The position numbers were made by a program, and so were the translations under genes. Positions 55,592-64,000 of a DNA stretch of 64,000 nt are shown here, piece after piece. The stretch comes from Pseudarthrobacter oxydans (GTDB taxonomy: Bacteria; Actinomycetota; Actinomycetes; Actinomycetales; Micrococcaceae), in assembly GCF_013314975.1 (NCBI RefSeq), contig NZ_JABTYH010000007.1, positions 1 through 64,000 of the forward strand. The letters are read 5' to 3'. How positions within the stretch are numbered: position 1 is the stretch's first letter; every line of letters begins with the position of its first letter. The notes under the pieces are model-generated. The model ran no database searches. It was given only the letters and a program-made list of their open reading frames with translations, and was not told the DNA's origin.

Positions 55592-56935
55592 ATGACACAG
55601 CACCTCGATCGGAGGCACTTCCTGGGACTCGCCGGGGTCACGGCGTCGGCCGCTGCCCTGGCAGCCTGCGGCGGCCCGTCAACGAGCGGCACCCCCGTGG
55701 CCAGCGAAGCGGCGGAACTCGACTTCAGTGGAGTGAAGCCGGCCGCGAAAATCGATTTCTGGTCAAACCACCCCGGCAAGTCGCAGGACGTCGAAAAGGC
55801 CATTATCGAGAAGTTCCACGCCAAGTTCCCGGACATCCGGGTCAACCTGGTCACGGCCGGCGCGAACTACGAGGAAATCGCGCAGAAGTTCCAGACCTCG
55901 CAGGCGGCCAAATCGGGCCTCCCGGGCGTCGTGGTCCTCTCCGATGTGTGGTGGTTCCGCTACTTCACCAACGGCAGCATCATCCCGGTGGACGCCCTCG
56001 TGAAGCAGCTGGACATCAAGCTGGACGATTTCCGGAAGTCACTCGTGGACGACTACAAGTACAAGGACAAGCAATGGGCCCTGCCCTACGGGCGCTCAAC
56101 TCCCCTGTTCTACTACAACAAGGACCACTTCCAGGCCGCCGGGCTGCCGGACCGGGCACCCAAGACCTGGCAGGAGTTCGGCGAGTGGGCGCCCAAGCTG
56201 AAGGCCAGCTCAGGCGCGCAGTATGCCTACATCTACCCGGCGTTGGCGGGCTACGCGGGCTGGACCCTGCAAAACAACCTGTGGGGCTGGGGCGGCTCCT
56301 GGTCCAAGGAGTGGGAGATCACCTGCGATTCGCCCGAATCCATTGAGGCGCTGCAGTGGGCCCAGGACTCGATCTACAAGAACGGCTGGGCCGGCGTCTC
56401 CTCCAAGGAAGCTGCCGACGACTTCTCCGCCGGGCTGACCTCTTCCACGATCTCCTCCACCGGGTCCCTCCTGGGCGTGCTGAAGTCCGCACCGTTCAAC
56501 GTGGGCGTGGGCTTCCTGCCCGGCGGACCGAAGGCCGAGACCAACGTCTGCCCCACCGGCGGCGCCGGACTGGGCATCCCCAGCGGCATCACCAAGGAGG
56601 AGCAGCTGGCGGCCGGCACGTTCCTGAAGTTCATGACCGAGCCGGAAAACAGCGCAGCCTTCTCGGCTGCCACCGGCTACATGCCCACCCGCGAGTCGGC
56701 GGACATGAAAGCGGTCCTGGCCCAGACCCCACAGATCCAGACCGCCGTGGACCAGCTGGCCGTGACGCGGGTCCAGGACAATGCCCGGGTGTTCCTCCCG
56801 GGCGCCGACCAGGAACTGGCCAAGGCCGCCGCGGCCATCCTCACCCAGCAGGCGGACGTGAAGTCCACCATGACCAGCCTGAAGAAAACGCTGGAGGGCA
56901 TTTACGAAAAGGACGTCAAGCCGAAGCTCGGCTGA
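55592..56935 (+). CDS. Sugar ABC transporter substrate-binding lipoprotein (UgpB-like)
   Basis: A 447-residue extracellular binding protein. DRRHFLGLAGVTASAAALAACGG combines a twin-arginine-like start with a lipobox Cys near residue 27. The mature part is family 1 (FWSNHPGKSQDVEKAIIEKFHAK; ALPYGRSTPLFYYNKD; WGWGGSWSKEW). The RSTPLFYYNKD run resembles UgpB-type proteins for glycerol-3-phosphate or its diesters, but this does not establish the ligand. AAAGGA lies 6 bases before the ATG at 55592. Confidence 0.85.
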   Translation: MTQHLDRRHFLGLAGVTASAAALAACGGPSTSGTPVASEAAELDFSGVKPAAKIDFWSNHPGKSQDVEKAIIEKFHAKFPDIRVNLVTAGANYEEIAQKFQTSQAAKSGLPGVVVLSDVWWFRYFTNGSIIPVDALVKQLDIKLDDFRKSLVDDYKYKDKQWALPYGRSTPLFYYNKDHFQAAGLPDRAPKTWQEFGEWAPKLKASSGAQYAYIYPALAGYAGWTLQNNLWGWGGSWSKEWEITCDSPESIEALQWAQDSIYKNGWAGVSSKEAADDFSAGLTSSTISSTGSLLGVLKSAPFNVGVGFLPGGPKAETNVCPTGGAGLGIPSGITKEEQLAAGTFLKFMTEPENSAAFSAATGYMPTRESADMKAVLAQTPQIQTAVDQLAVTRVQDNARVFLPGADQELAKAAAAILTQQADVKSTMTSLKKTLEGIYEKDVKPKLG

Positions 56936-56950
56936 GTGTCTCCTTAAGGA

Positions 56951-56999
56951 AGAAGCGCCGGCTGCCGTGGTTGGGATGACAACGGCAGCCGGCGCTTCT
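56951..56999. terminator. Bidirectional terminator between the ABC transporter and map
   Basis: Perfect 18-base stem: AGAAGCGCCGGCTGCCGT (56951-56968) pairs with its exact complement at 56982-56999; 13-base loop. Confidence 0.8.
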
Positions 57000-57043
57000 G
57001 CGTGGGCTGGCAGTCCACGGACTGGAGGTCCGTGGGCCCGGGG

Positions 57044-57871
57044 CTACGGGACGGGTACTGGCGTCACGCCCAGAGGCACCAGGTGCTCCGCGCCGCCGTC
57101 GGGCGCTGACAGCACCCAGATGCCCTTCTCGTGGACCGCAACGGAGTGCTCCCACTGGCAGGACCGCTTGCCGTCGGTGGTGACCACGGTCCAGTCGTCT
57201 TCCAGGACCGCGGTTTCGATGCCGCCGCGGACCAGCATGGGCTCGATCGCCAGGCACAGTCCCGGCTTGATCTTGGGGCCACGGTGGGTGGTGCGGTAGT
57301 TCAGCACGTCGGGGGCCATATGCATTTCGGAACCGATGCCGTGGCCCACATAGTCCTCGAGGATCCCGAGCGGTTTGCCGGGAACGGACGAGACGTAGTC
57401 GTCGATTGCAGCCCCTATGTCGCCCACGTGCTTTCCGGTGGCCAGCGCGGCAATGCCGTGCCACATCGCCGCGCGCGTCACGTCCGAGAGTCGCTGGTCC
57501 TCCGGGTCGGCCGTGCCTACAATAACGGTCCTCGCTGAATCGGAGTGCCAGCCGTCCACGATCGCGCCGCCGTCGATCGAGATGATGTCCCCGTCGTTGA
57601 GGACCCGGCTGCCCGGGATGCCGTGGACCACTTCCTCGTTGACCGAGGTGCAGATGGTGGCCGGAAAGCCGTGGTAGCCAAGGAAGTTGGACTTTGCGCC
57701 CGCTTCGCTCAGGACAGCGGCAAAGACGTCGTCGAGGTGCTTGGTGGTGGCTCCGGGCACTGCTGCGGCGACGGCTGCGTCCAGTGCACGGCTCAGGACC
57801 AGTCCTGCCTCGTGCATGGTGCGCATCTGGGCGTTGGTCTTGTATTCGATGCGGGGCTGGCCAAAGGCCAT
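57044..57871 (-). CDS. map: Methionine aminopeptidase, type I
   Basis: Removes the initiator Met. All metal ligands are visible over 275 residues: Asp in SIDGGAIVDGW and SDSARTVIVG, His in GHGIGSEMH, Glu in LAIEPMLVRGG and in WEHSVAVHEKG. HGIPG supplies the substrate-side His. AAGGA precedes the ATG. In related genomes infA follows; here the peptidase and ABC transporter genes intervene. Confidence 0.95.
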   Translation of the reverse strand: MAFGQPRIEYKTNAQMRTMHEAGLVLSRALDAAVAAAVPGATTKHLDDVFAAVLSEAGAKSNFLGYHGFPATICTSVNEEVVHGIPGSRVLNDGDIISIDGGAIVDGWHSDSARTVIVGTADPEDQRLSDVTRAAMWHGIAALATGKHVGDIGAAIDDYVSSVPGKPLGILEDYVGHGIGSEMHMAPDVLNYRTTHRGPKIKPGLCLAIEPMLVRGGIETAVLEDDWTVVTTDGKRSCQWEHSVAVHEKGIWVLSAPDGGAEHLVPLGVTPVPVP

Positions 57872-57894
57872 GGGGTTCCTTCTTTCAAATGGCT

Positions 57895-57925
57895 GAGGCT
57901 CCTCCCGGTTGCCGGGAGGAGCCTC
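57895..57925 (-). other. Strong hairpin between adk and map
   Basis: Perfect 14-base stem GAGGCTCCTCCCGG (57895-57908) / CCGGGAGGAGCCTC (57912-57925), 3-base loop; no U-tract on the minus strand. Possible attenuator or processing site. Confidence 0.5.
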
Positions 57926-57943
57926 GGAATACGTTCGCCTGGA

Positions 57944-58522
57944 TCAGGCTGCCTGTGCCGCCTTGATGGCCTGCATGACGCGGTCGGTGACTTCGTCGAT
58001 GCCGCCGATACCGTCAACCTGGGTCAGGATGCCGCGTTCGGCATACTTCGCCACCACGGCTTCGGTCTGCTCGTGGTAGAGGTCAAGGCGGTGGCGGATG
58101 ACGGCTTCGTTGTCGTCGCTCCGGCCCGTTTCCTTGGCCCGGCCGAGCAGGCGGTGGACCAGCTCCTCATCGTCGGCAGTCAGCTGCAGGACGACGTCGA
58201 GCTTTTCCTCACCCTTGGCGAGGATCTCGTCCAGGTAGTCCACCTGGGCGGTGGTGCGGGGGTAGCCGTCCAGCAGGAAGCCGGTTTCGACGTCGGACTC
58301 GCTGAGCCGGTCCCGCACCATCTTGTTGGTGACGCTGTCCGGAACGAAGTCGCCGTTGTCCATGTACTTCTTGGCCTCGATGCCAAGCGGCGTCTCGCCC
58401 TTCACGTTGGCGCGGAAGATGTCGCCGGTGGAGATCGCCACAACGCCGAGGCGCTCTGAAATCCGCTCCGCCTGCGTTCCTTTTCCGGAACCGGGAGGTC
58501 CAATAATCAGCATTCTCGTCAT
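57944..58522 (-). CDS. adk: Adenylate kinase (short, LID-less form)
   Basis: Balances adenine nucleotides. P-loop GPPGSGKGTQAERI (residues 8-21), STGDIFR, GFLLDGYPRTTAQ and GRAKETGRSDDNEAVIRHR are present. At 192 residues it is the short form with a reduced LID, usual in Actinobacteria. Its ATG overlaps the secY stop by 4 bases. Confidence 0.96.
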   Translation of the reverse strand: MTRMLIIGPPGSGKGTQAERISERLGVVAISTGDIFRANVKGETPLGIEAKKYMDNGDFVPDSVTNKMVRDRLSESDVETGFLLDGYPRTTAQVDYLDEILAKGEEKLDVVLQLTADDEELVHRLLGRAKETGRSDDNEAVIRHRLDLYHEQTEAVVAKYAERGILTQVDGIGGIDEVTDRVMQAIKAAQAA

Positions 58523-59829
58523 CGCAAAAGCCCTTCGTAGTGACGTTGTTGTAGCTGCGCATCAATCTGCTTGACGGTCTCCAGGCCAACGCCCACCATG
58601 ATCAGGATCGAGGTGCCACCGAACGGGAAGTTCTGGTTTGCGTTGATCAGCACCAGTGCAACCAGCGGGATCAGCGCCACGAAGCCCAGGTACAGGGCTC
58701 CGGGAAGGGTGATCCTGGAGAGCACGTACTGCAGATAGTCAGCGGTCGGCTTGCCCGCGCGGATACCCGGGATGAAGCCGCCGTACTTCTTCATGTTGTC
58801 CGAGACCTCTTCAGGGTTGAAGGTGATCGCGACATAGAAGTAGGTAAAGAACACGATCATGGCGAAGTACAGCACCATATAGATCGGCTGGTCGCCGCGG
58901 ACCAGGTTGTTGTTGATCCATTCGACCCACGGCTGGAGCTGCTCGCCCTGCCTGGGCTGGTTGAACTGCGCAATCAGGCCCGGGAGGTAGAGCATTGAGG
59001 AAGCGAAGATCACCGGGATAACACCGGCCATGTTCACCTTGATGGGGATGTAGGTGCTGGTGCCGCCCACGGTGCGGCGGCCAATCATCCGCTTGGCGTA
59101 CTGCACCGGGACCCTGCGCTGCGACTGCTCAACGAAGACAACCAGTGCCACGGTGAGCAGGCCGACCGCGAGGACAATGAAGAAGGTTCCGGGACCCTGC
59201 GAGCTCCAGATGGCGCCCAGGGAGGTGGGGAACGTGGCGGCGATGGACGTGAAGATGAGTAGGGACATACCGTTGCCCACGCCCTTCTCCGTCACGAGCT
59301 CGCCCATCCACATGATCAAGCCGGTGCCGGCCGTCAGGGTGATGATGAGCAGGATGGTGGTGATAACGCTGCTGTCAGGAATGATCGGCAGGTTACAGCC
59401 CGGCAGCAGCTGCCCGGAACGGGCAAGCGATACCAGGGTGGTGGCGTTGAGCAGGCCCAGCGCAATGGTGAGGTAGCGGGTGTACTGGGTCAGTTTGGAC
59501 TGCCCCGAAGCGCCCTCTTCGTAGAGCTGCTGGAACCGGGGAATGACCACCCGGAGCAGCTGGACGATGATGCTGGCCGTGATGTACGGCATGATGCCCA
59601 GCGCGAAGATGGACACCTGGAGCAACGCGCCGCCGCTGAACAGGTTAACGAGCTGGTACAGCCCCTCTGCCGTCTGACCGTTCTGCAAGCATTGCTGGAC
59701 ATTCTGGTAGTTCACACCAGGCGAGGGAATGAAAGCACCCAAGCGGAAAATGGTGATGATTCCCAGCGTGAACAACAACTTGCGTCGCAGATCAGGCGTG
59801 CGAAAGGCCCGGCCAAATGCGCTAAGCAA
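58519..59829 (-). CDS. secY: Preprotein translocase subunit SecY
   Basis: Channel of the Sec translocase; 436 residues with ten hydrophobic segments. RRKLLFTLGIITIFRLGAFIPSPG, IMPYITASIIVQLL, and SQRRVPVQYAKRM are conserved. The frame opens at 59886, but GGAGG 4 bases before the TTG at 59829 and the normal N-terminus (LSAFGRAFRTPDLRRK) give a TTG start. A terminator lies between rplO and this gene, so it probably has its own promoter. Confidence 0.95.
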   Translation of the reverse strand: MLSAFGRAFRTPDLRRKLLFTLGIITIFRLGAFIPSPGVNYQNVQQCLQNGQTAEGLYQLVNLFSGGALLQVSIFALGIMPYITASIIVQLLRVVIPRFQQLYEEGASGQSKLTQYTRYLTIALGLLNATTLVSLARSGQLLPGCNLPIIPDSSVITTILLIITLTAGTGLIMWMGELVTEKGVGNGMSLLIFTSIAATFPTSLGAIWSSQGPGTFFIVLAVGLLTVALVVFVEQSQRRVPVQYAKRMIGRRTVGGTSTYIPIKVNMAGVIPVIFASSMLYLPGLIAQFNQPRQGEQLQPWVEWINNNLVRGDQPIYMVLYFAMIVFFTYFYVAITFNPEEVSDNMKKYGGFIPGIRAGKPTADYLQYVLSRITLPGALYLGFVALIPLVALVLINANQNFPFGGTSILIMVGVGLETVKQIDAQLQQRHYEGLLR

Positions 59830-59976
59830 GCGTCCTCCTGTGGTGTGAATAAGAGTGGTGTGATGGGGATCTATAAATCCCGACAACCGAGTCTAACGGG
59901 TGTATGCGCCCTGCGAACAATCCGCGGTGGCGCCGCTGCGCCGGATGGCGGCGAAAAAACGGCGGGCGGATGGAAA

Positions 59977-60016
59977 AACTCCCGGTCCCGGGGCGGTAGC
60001 CCCAGGACCGGGAGTT
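59977..60016 (-). terminator. Terminator after rplO
   Basis: 12-base stem AACTCCCGGTCC (59977-59988) / GGACCGGGAGTT (60005-60016), with an inner GGGGC/GCCCC helix, followed on the minus strand by TTTTTCC. Separates the spc ribosomal genes from secY-adk-map. Confidence 0.8.
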
Positions 60017-60043
60017 CAACAACGGGCTTGGCGCCCACCGGCT

Positions 60044-60532
60044 CTAGAGAGCGGTGGTGCTTCCGCCTGCTGCGGCAATCTTCTCAGCGGCGCTGGCCGA
60101 GAATGCGTGGGCGGTGACGTCTACCTTGACGGTGATGTCGCCGGTGCCCAGCACCTTGACGGGCTGGTTCTTGCGAACGGCACCCTTTTCGACCAGGTTC
60201 TCCACGGTGACTGCGCCACCTTCGGGGAACAGCTCGTTGAGCTTGTCCAGGTTTACAACCTGGAACTCAACCCGGAACGGGTTCTTGAAGCCGCGCAGCT
60301 TCGGCAGGCGCATGTGCAGCGGCAGCTGGCCGCCGGCAAAGCCAGCCTTGATCTGGTAGCGGGCTGCAGTACCCTTCGTGCCACGGCCAGCGGTCTTACC
60401 CTTGGATGCTTCACCACGACCAACACGGGTCTTGGCGGTCTTGGCACCCGGGGCGGGACGCAGGTGGTGAACCTTCAGGGCGTTCTGCTTCTCAGCAGCC
60501 TGTGCCTTGTCAGCAGTTTTCTTCTCTGCCAT
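60044..60532 (-). CDS. rplO: Ribosomal protein uL15
   Basis: Large-subunit protein: [36 protein letters not shown] and [18 protein letters not shown] are conserved; 162 residues with a short N-terminal Ala/Lys lead. Starts directly after the rpmD stop. Confidence 0.96.
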   Translation of the reverse strand: MAEKKTADKAQAAEKQNALKVHHLRPAPGAKTAKTRVGRGEASKGKTAGRGTKGTAARYQIKAGFAGGQLPLHMRLPKLRGFKNPFRVEFQVVNLDKLNELFPEGGAVTVENLVEKGAVRKNQPVKVLGTGDITVKVDVTAHAFSASAAEKIAAAGGSTTAL

Positions 60533-60739
60533 TTACTTCGCCTCCTCTACCTTTACCAGGTGCGGAACCGTGTTGAGCATTCCCACGGTCACGGCATCAG
60601 CGGTGCGGACAACGGTCTGTCCGATACGCTTCAGGCCGAGGGACCGCAGGGTGTCGCGCTGGTTCTGCTTGCCGCCAATGGCGGACTTGATCTGAGTGAT
60701 CTCCAACTGAACGTCGGAGGGAACCAGGTTCTTAGCCAT
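60533..60739 (-). CDS. rpmD: Ribosomal protein uL30
   Basis: A 68-residue large-subunit protein: [34 protein letters not shown]. Two bases from rpsE upstream, abuts rplO downstream. Actinobacteria keep this gene, unlike some lineages. Confidence 0.95.
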   Translation of the reverse strand: MAKNLVPSDVQLEITQIKSAIGGKQNQRDTLRSLGLKRIGQTVVRTADAVTVGMLNTVPHLVKVEEAK

Positions 60740-60741
60740 AA

Positions 60742-61464
60742 CTAGGCACCTGCCTTCGGGTTCAGGAGTGCCTTCACCAGAGCCGCCGGAGCGATCTCGT
60801 CGAGGGGCAGGCCGCGGCGTGCTGCCACTGCTGCCGGCTCTTCGAGGCGCTTCAGGGCATCAACGGTCGCGTGAACGATGTTGATGGCGTTCGAGGAACC
60901 GAGCGACTTGGAGAGGATGTCGTGGATGCCCACGCACTCCAGTACTGCACGGACCGGGCCACCGGCGATAACACCGGTACCGGCGGATGCCGGACGCAGC
61001 ATTACGACGCCGGCAGCAGCCTCACCCTGAACGCGGTGCGGGATGGTGCTGCCAACGCGGGGAACGCGGAAGAAGGACTTCTTAGCTTCTTCAACGCCCT
61101 TCGCGATTGCGGCAGGAACTTCCTTAGCCTTGCCGTAGCCAACGCCGACCATGCCGTTACCGTCACCGACGACGACCAGGGCGGTGAAGCTGAAGCGACG
61201 ACCACCCTTGACCACCTTGGAAACGCGGTTGATGGTGACGACGCGCTCTACGAACTGGCTCTTCTCGGCTTCACGGCCGCCGTCGCGGCCGCCACGGCCA
61301 CCACGGTCGCCGCGGCCCTGGCCACGGTCGCCACGCTCGCCGCGACGAGCGCCGCCACGGCGGTCGTCGGCAGCTGCGGGGGCAGTGGTCTCAGCGGCAG
61401 CTGTGGCTTCAGTAGCCTTCTGATCTGCAGACACAGTGTCCTTTTCCTTGTTTGCTTCCGTCAC
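60742..61464 (-). CDS. rpsE: Ribosomal protein uS5
   Basis: Small-subunit protein, 240 residues: core [31 protein letters not shown] and [23 protein letters not shown]. An N-terminal extension of about 70 residues is Ala/Thr-rich, then Arg/Gly/Asp-rich ([18 protein letters not shown]), common in Micrococcaceae. GTG start overlaps rplR by 4 bases. Confidence 0.96.
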   Translation of the reverse strand: MTEANKEKDTVSADQKATEATAAAETTAPAAADDRRGGARRGERGDRGQGRGDRGGRGGRDGGREAEKSQFVERVVTINRVSKVVKGGRRFSFTALVVVGDGNGMVGVGYGKAKEVPAAIAKGVEEAKKSFFRVPRVGSTIPHRVQGEAAAGVVMLRPASAGTGVIAGGPVRAVLECVGIHDILSKSLGSSNAINIVHATVDALKRLEEPAAVAARRGLPLDEIAPAALVKALLNPKAGA

Positions 61465-61844
61465 AGTGACAGCCCACCTTCACGTGCACCGTCAGCGACG
61501 GCGGCGATCCGGCCGTGGTACTTGTTACCACCGCGGTCGAAGACAACGGCTTCGATACCGGCAGCCTTGGCACGCTCGGCAACCAGTTCGCCAACGCGCT
61601 TGGCCTTGGCGGTCTTGTCACCGTCGAATGCACGAAGGTCGGCTTCCAGAGTGGAGGCGCTCGCTACGGTCAGGCCCTTGGTGTCATCGACAACCTGGAC
61701 GAATACGTGGCGTGCGGAACGGTTGACGACCAGACGCGGACGTACAGCCGTACCGGAGATGCGCTTACGGATACGAAGCTGGCGGCGGCTGCGCGAAGCA
61801 GACTTGCTCTTGTTCGTACGCTTCTTGTTAATTGAGATGGCCAT
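61461..61844 (-). CDS. rplR: Ribosomal protein uL18
   Basis: 5S rRNA-binding protein, 127 residues: [35 protein letters not shown] and [26 protein letters not shown]. Two bases after rplF. Confidence 0.96.
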   Translation of the reverse strand: MAISINKKRTNKSKSASRSRRQLRIRKRISGTAVRPRLVVNRSARHVFVQVVDDTKGLTVASASTLEADLRAFDGDKTAKAKRVGELVAERAKAAGIEAVVFDRGGNKYHGRIAAVADGAREGGLSL

Positions 61845-61846
61845 GG

Positions 61847-62383
61847 TTACTTACCAGCCTTTCCGACCTTGCGGCGGATGACTTCGCCGGCGTAACGGAT
61901 GCCCTTGCCCTTGTAGGGGTCCGGCTTCCGCAGCTTGCGAATGTTGGCAGCAACCTCGCCGACCTGCTGCTTGTTGATACCTGAAACAGAGAGCTTGGTC
62001 GGGGTCTCAACTGCAAAGGTGATGCCGTCCGGGGCGGTGACGCTGACCGGGTGGCTGTAACCAAGAGCGAACTCCAGGTCGGATCCCTTGGCCTGAACGC
62101 GGTAACCGGTACCGACGATTTCAAGCTTCTTCTCGTAGCCCTTGGTGACGCCCTCGATCATGTTGGAGATCAGAGTGCGGGTCAGGCCGTGGAGTGAACG
62201 GGAGGCGCGCTCGTCGTTCGGGCGGGCGACAGTCAGGGTGTCTGCATCCAGGGTGACCTCGATCGGGCTGGCCACAGTGTGGTTCAGCTCGCCCTTGGTG
62301 CCCTTGACGCTGACGACAGAGCCGTCAACCTTGACCTCAACGCCGGCAGGAACGGTGATGGGGAGACGTCCAATACGTGACAT
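61847..62383 (-). CDS. rplF: Ribosomal protein uL6
   Basis: Large-subunit protein, 178 residues: [43 protein letters not shown], and [25 protein letters not shown]. Confidence 0.97.
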   Translation of the reverse strand: MSRIGRLPITVPAGVEVKVDGSVVSVKGTKGELNHTVASPIEVTLDADTLTVARPNDERASRSLHGLTRTLISNMIEGVTKGYEKKLEIVGTGYRVQAKGSDLEFALGYSHPVSVTAPDGITFAVETPTKLSVSGINKQQVGEVAANIRKLRKPDPYKGKGIRYAGEVIRRKVGKAGK

Positions 62384-62401
62384 TATTCTCTTCCTTTCCC
62401 G

Positions 62402-62800
62402 TTACCAGACGTACGCGAGGACTTCGCCGCCCACGCCCTTCTTGCCGGCCTGCTTGTCAGTCAGGAGGCCGGAAGAGGTGGACAGGATTGCGACACCCAG
62501 GCCACCGAGCACGTGCGGCAGGTTGGTGGACTTTGCGTAAACACGCAGGCCCGGCTTGGAGATACGGCGAACACCAGCGATTGAACGCTCGCGGTTCGGT
62601 CCGAACTTGAGCTCGATGGTCAGCTTCTTGCCAACCTCAGCGTCCTCTTCCTTCCAGCCGGCAATGAAGCCTTCAGCCTTGAGGATGTCGGCAACGCGTG
62701 CCTTGAGCTTGCTGTACGGCATGGTCACGGTGTCGTGGTATGCCGAGTTTGCATTGCGCAGACGCGTAAGCATGTCTGCGACAGGATCTGTCATTGTCAT
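62402..62800 (-). CDS. rpsH: Ribosomal protein uS8
   Basis: Small-subunit 16S-binding protein, 132 residues: [55 protein letters not shown]. Start at 62800 or the ATG two codons later. The 94-base gap upstream to rplE contains no rpsN. Confidence 0.96.
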   Translation of the reverse strand: MTMTDPVADMLTRLRNANSAYHDTVTMPYSKLKARVADILKAEGFIAGWKEEDAEVGKKLTIELKFGPNRERSIAGVRRISKPGLRVYAKSTNLPHVLGGLGVAILSTSSGLLTDKQAGKKGVGGEVLAYVW

Positions 62801-62894
62801 GGTGGGCTCGTGCCCTTCCTCGTAACGGTTTCCGCGGTGCTGCTTTCCTGACCGGAGTCAGAAGCCATGCCGCCGGACCTTTTACGTAGTTAGA

Positions 62895-63476
62895 TTAGTC
62901 TTCGGCCTTGAACGGGAAACCAAGCGCCTTGAGCAGCGCGCGGCCTTCGTCATCGGTCTTGGCAGTGGTAACAACCGTGATGTCCATACCGCGGACGCGG
63001 TCGATCTTGTCCTGGTCGATTTCGTGGAACATAACCTGCTCGGTCAGACCGAAGGTGTAGTTGCCGTTGCCATCGAACTGCTTGCCGGAGAGTCCGCGGA
63101 AGTCGCGGATACGGGGCAGTGCCAGGGTGACAAGACGATCCAGGAATTCCCACATGCGGTCGCCACGCAGGGTAGCGTGTGCACCGATGGGCATGCCTTC
63201 GCGCAGCTTGAACTGTGCGATCGACTTGCGGGCCTTGGTTACCTGCGGCTTCTGGCCGGTGATCTGGGTGAGGTCGCGGACAGCGCCGTCGATCAGCTTG
63301 GAGTCCTTGGCGGCATCTCCAACACCCATGTTCACAACGACCTTCACGAGGCGGGGAACCTGGTTGACGTTCTGGTACTTGAATTCCTCAATGAGCGTGC
63401 TCTTGATGGATTCTGCGTACTTGGTCTTCAGACGAGGAACGATCTTCGTTGCCGGAGTCTCGAGAGTCTCAGTCAT
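62895..63476 (-). CDS. rplE: Ribosomal protein uL5
   Basis: 5S rRNA-binding protein, 193 residues: [52 protein letters not shown], and [26 protein letters not shown]. Its ATG overlaps the rplX stop by one base. Confidence 0.97.
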   Translation of the reverse strand: MTETLETPATKIVPRLKTKYAESIKSTLIEEFKYQNVNQVPRLVKVVVNMGVGDAAKDSKLIDGAVRDLTQITGQKPQVTKARKSIAQFKLREGMPIGAHATLRGDRMWEFLDRLVTLALPRIRDFRGLSGKQFDGNGNYTFGLTEQVMFHEIDQDKIDRVRGMDITVVTTAKTDDEGRALLKALGFPFKAED

Positions 63477-63838
63477 TAGATGTCCTTCCCTGAGCTCTTG
63501 GCCACGCGGATGCGGACTTCGCGCTGCTTGCCGTTACGCTCAACGGTTTCAGTGCGGAAGCCAACGCGGGTGGGCTTCTTGGTGGACGGGTCAACCAGGG
63601 CCACGTTGGAGATGTGGATCGGGGCTTCAACAACCTCGATGCCACCGGTCTTGGTGCCGCGCTGCGACTGACCGACCTTCGTGTGCTTGGTTACGCGGTT
63701 GACGCCTTCAACCAACACGCGGTTGGTGTCGGTGAACACGCGCAGGACCTTGCCCTGCTTGCCGCGGTCGCCGCCGCGCTCAGCCTTGGCACCAGTGATG
63801 ACCTGAACGAGGTCACCCTTCTTGATCTTAGAAGCCAT
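63476..63838 (-). CDS. rplX: Ribosomal protein uL24
   Basis: Large-subunit assembly protein, 120 residues: [31 protein letters not shown] with the KOW motif, then [25 protein letters not shown]. Follows rplN by three bases. Confidence 0.96.
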   Translation of the reverse strand: MASKIKKGDLVQVITGAKAERGGDRGKQGKVLRVFTDTNRVLVEGVNRVTKHTKVGQSQRGTKTGGIEVVEAPIHISNVALVDPSTKKPTRVGFRTETVERNGKQREVRIRVAKSSGKDI

Positions 63839-63841
63839 GGA

Positions 63842-64000
63842 CTAGAGCACCTCCGGAGCCAGAGAAACGATCTTCATGAACTTCTTGTCACGGAGTTCAC
63901 GACCAACCGGTCCGAAGATACGGGTACCGCGGGGGTCACCGTCGCCCTTCAGGATCACAGCTGCGTTCTCGTCAAACTTGATGTAGGAACCATCCGCACG
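63842..64000 (-). CDS. rplN: Ribosomal protein uL14, partial (C-terminal part only)
   Basis: Translating the minus strand from the window edge gives a conserved uL14 ending: [17 protein letters not shown], then [14 protein letters not shown] and [14 protein letters not shown] before the TAG at 63844-63842. The 5' part lies beyond the window. Confidence 0.95.
   Translation of the reverse strand, partial: RADGSYIKFDENAAVILKGDGDPRGTRIFGPVGRELRDKKFMKIVSLAPEVL

Overview
The window looks like chromosomal DNA of a high-GC actinobacterium of the family Micrococcaceae (Arthrobacter / Pseudarthrobacter-like). The reasons are strong GC bias at third codon positions, many GTG and a few TTG starts, several apparently leaderless genes, a mycothiol-type glycosyltransferase next to an actinobacterial inositol-1-phosphate synthase, and an spc ribosomal operon without rpsN. 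The genus is an inference; no rRNA, tRNA, CRISPR array, insertion sequence or phage gene was seen. No gap between genes exceeds 300 bases.

Layout. 0-8.3 kb: a GH4 glycosidase, MshA-like glycosyltransferase, formate-tetrahydrofolate ligase, a DUF2306-type membrane protein divergent from a MerR-like regulator (the pair bracketed by inverted arrays of a GCTCTCTCAC repeat), inositol-phosphate synthase and an aldo/keto reductase. 8.4-14.7 kb: overlapping operon glgX-treY-treZ, which debranches glycogen and converts it to trehalose. 14.8-22.7 kb: cell-envelope and cofactor genes (nnr, acpS, glmS, coaA, a VanY-like lipoprotein, mscL, glmM). 22.9-28.0 kb: a lower-GC block of three polyprenyl-phosphate-type glycosyltransferase genes. 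28.1-29.1 kb: rpsI and rplM. 29.3-44.8 kb: two complete, side-by-side Tad/Flp pilus loci with one shared prepilin peptidase and three Flp pilins. 44.9-48.0 kb: an Hpt-like protein that lacks the phospho-histidine, an OmpR-type response regulator and a membrane PAS histidine kinase. 48.0-64.0 kb, minus strand: truA, rplQ, rpoA, rpsK, rpsM, rpmJ, infA, then a P1-family peptidase and a plus-strand sugar ABC transporter, then map, adk, secY and the spc operon back to a partial rplN.

How it fits together. The conserved actinobacterial order (spc-secY-adk-map-infA...rpoA-rplQ-truA-rplM-rpsI-glmM) is visible but interrupted three times: the ABC transporter plus peptidase between map and infA, the dual Tad/two-component block between truA and rplM, and the glycosyltransferase block between rpsI and glmM. 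These insertions are the accessory content. The most notable items are the paired Tad loci with parallel hairpins after their main pilin genes, a cluster of GAGTAC motifs before the first pilin, the degenerate Hpt protein, a palindromic element read in frame inside the P1 peptidase, a terminator hairpin lying inside the start of truA, and the repeat-bracketed membrane protein/regulator pair with a paired operator.
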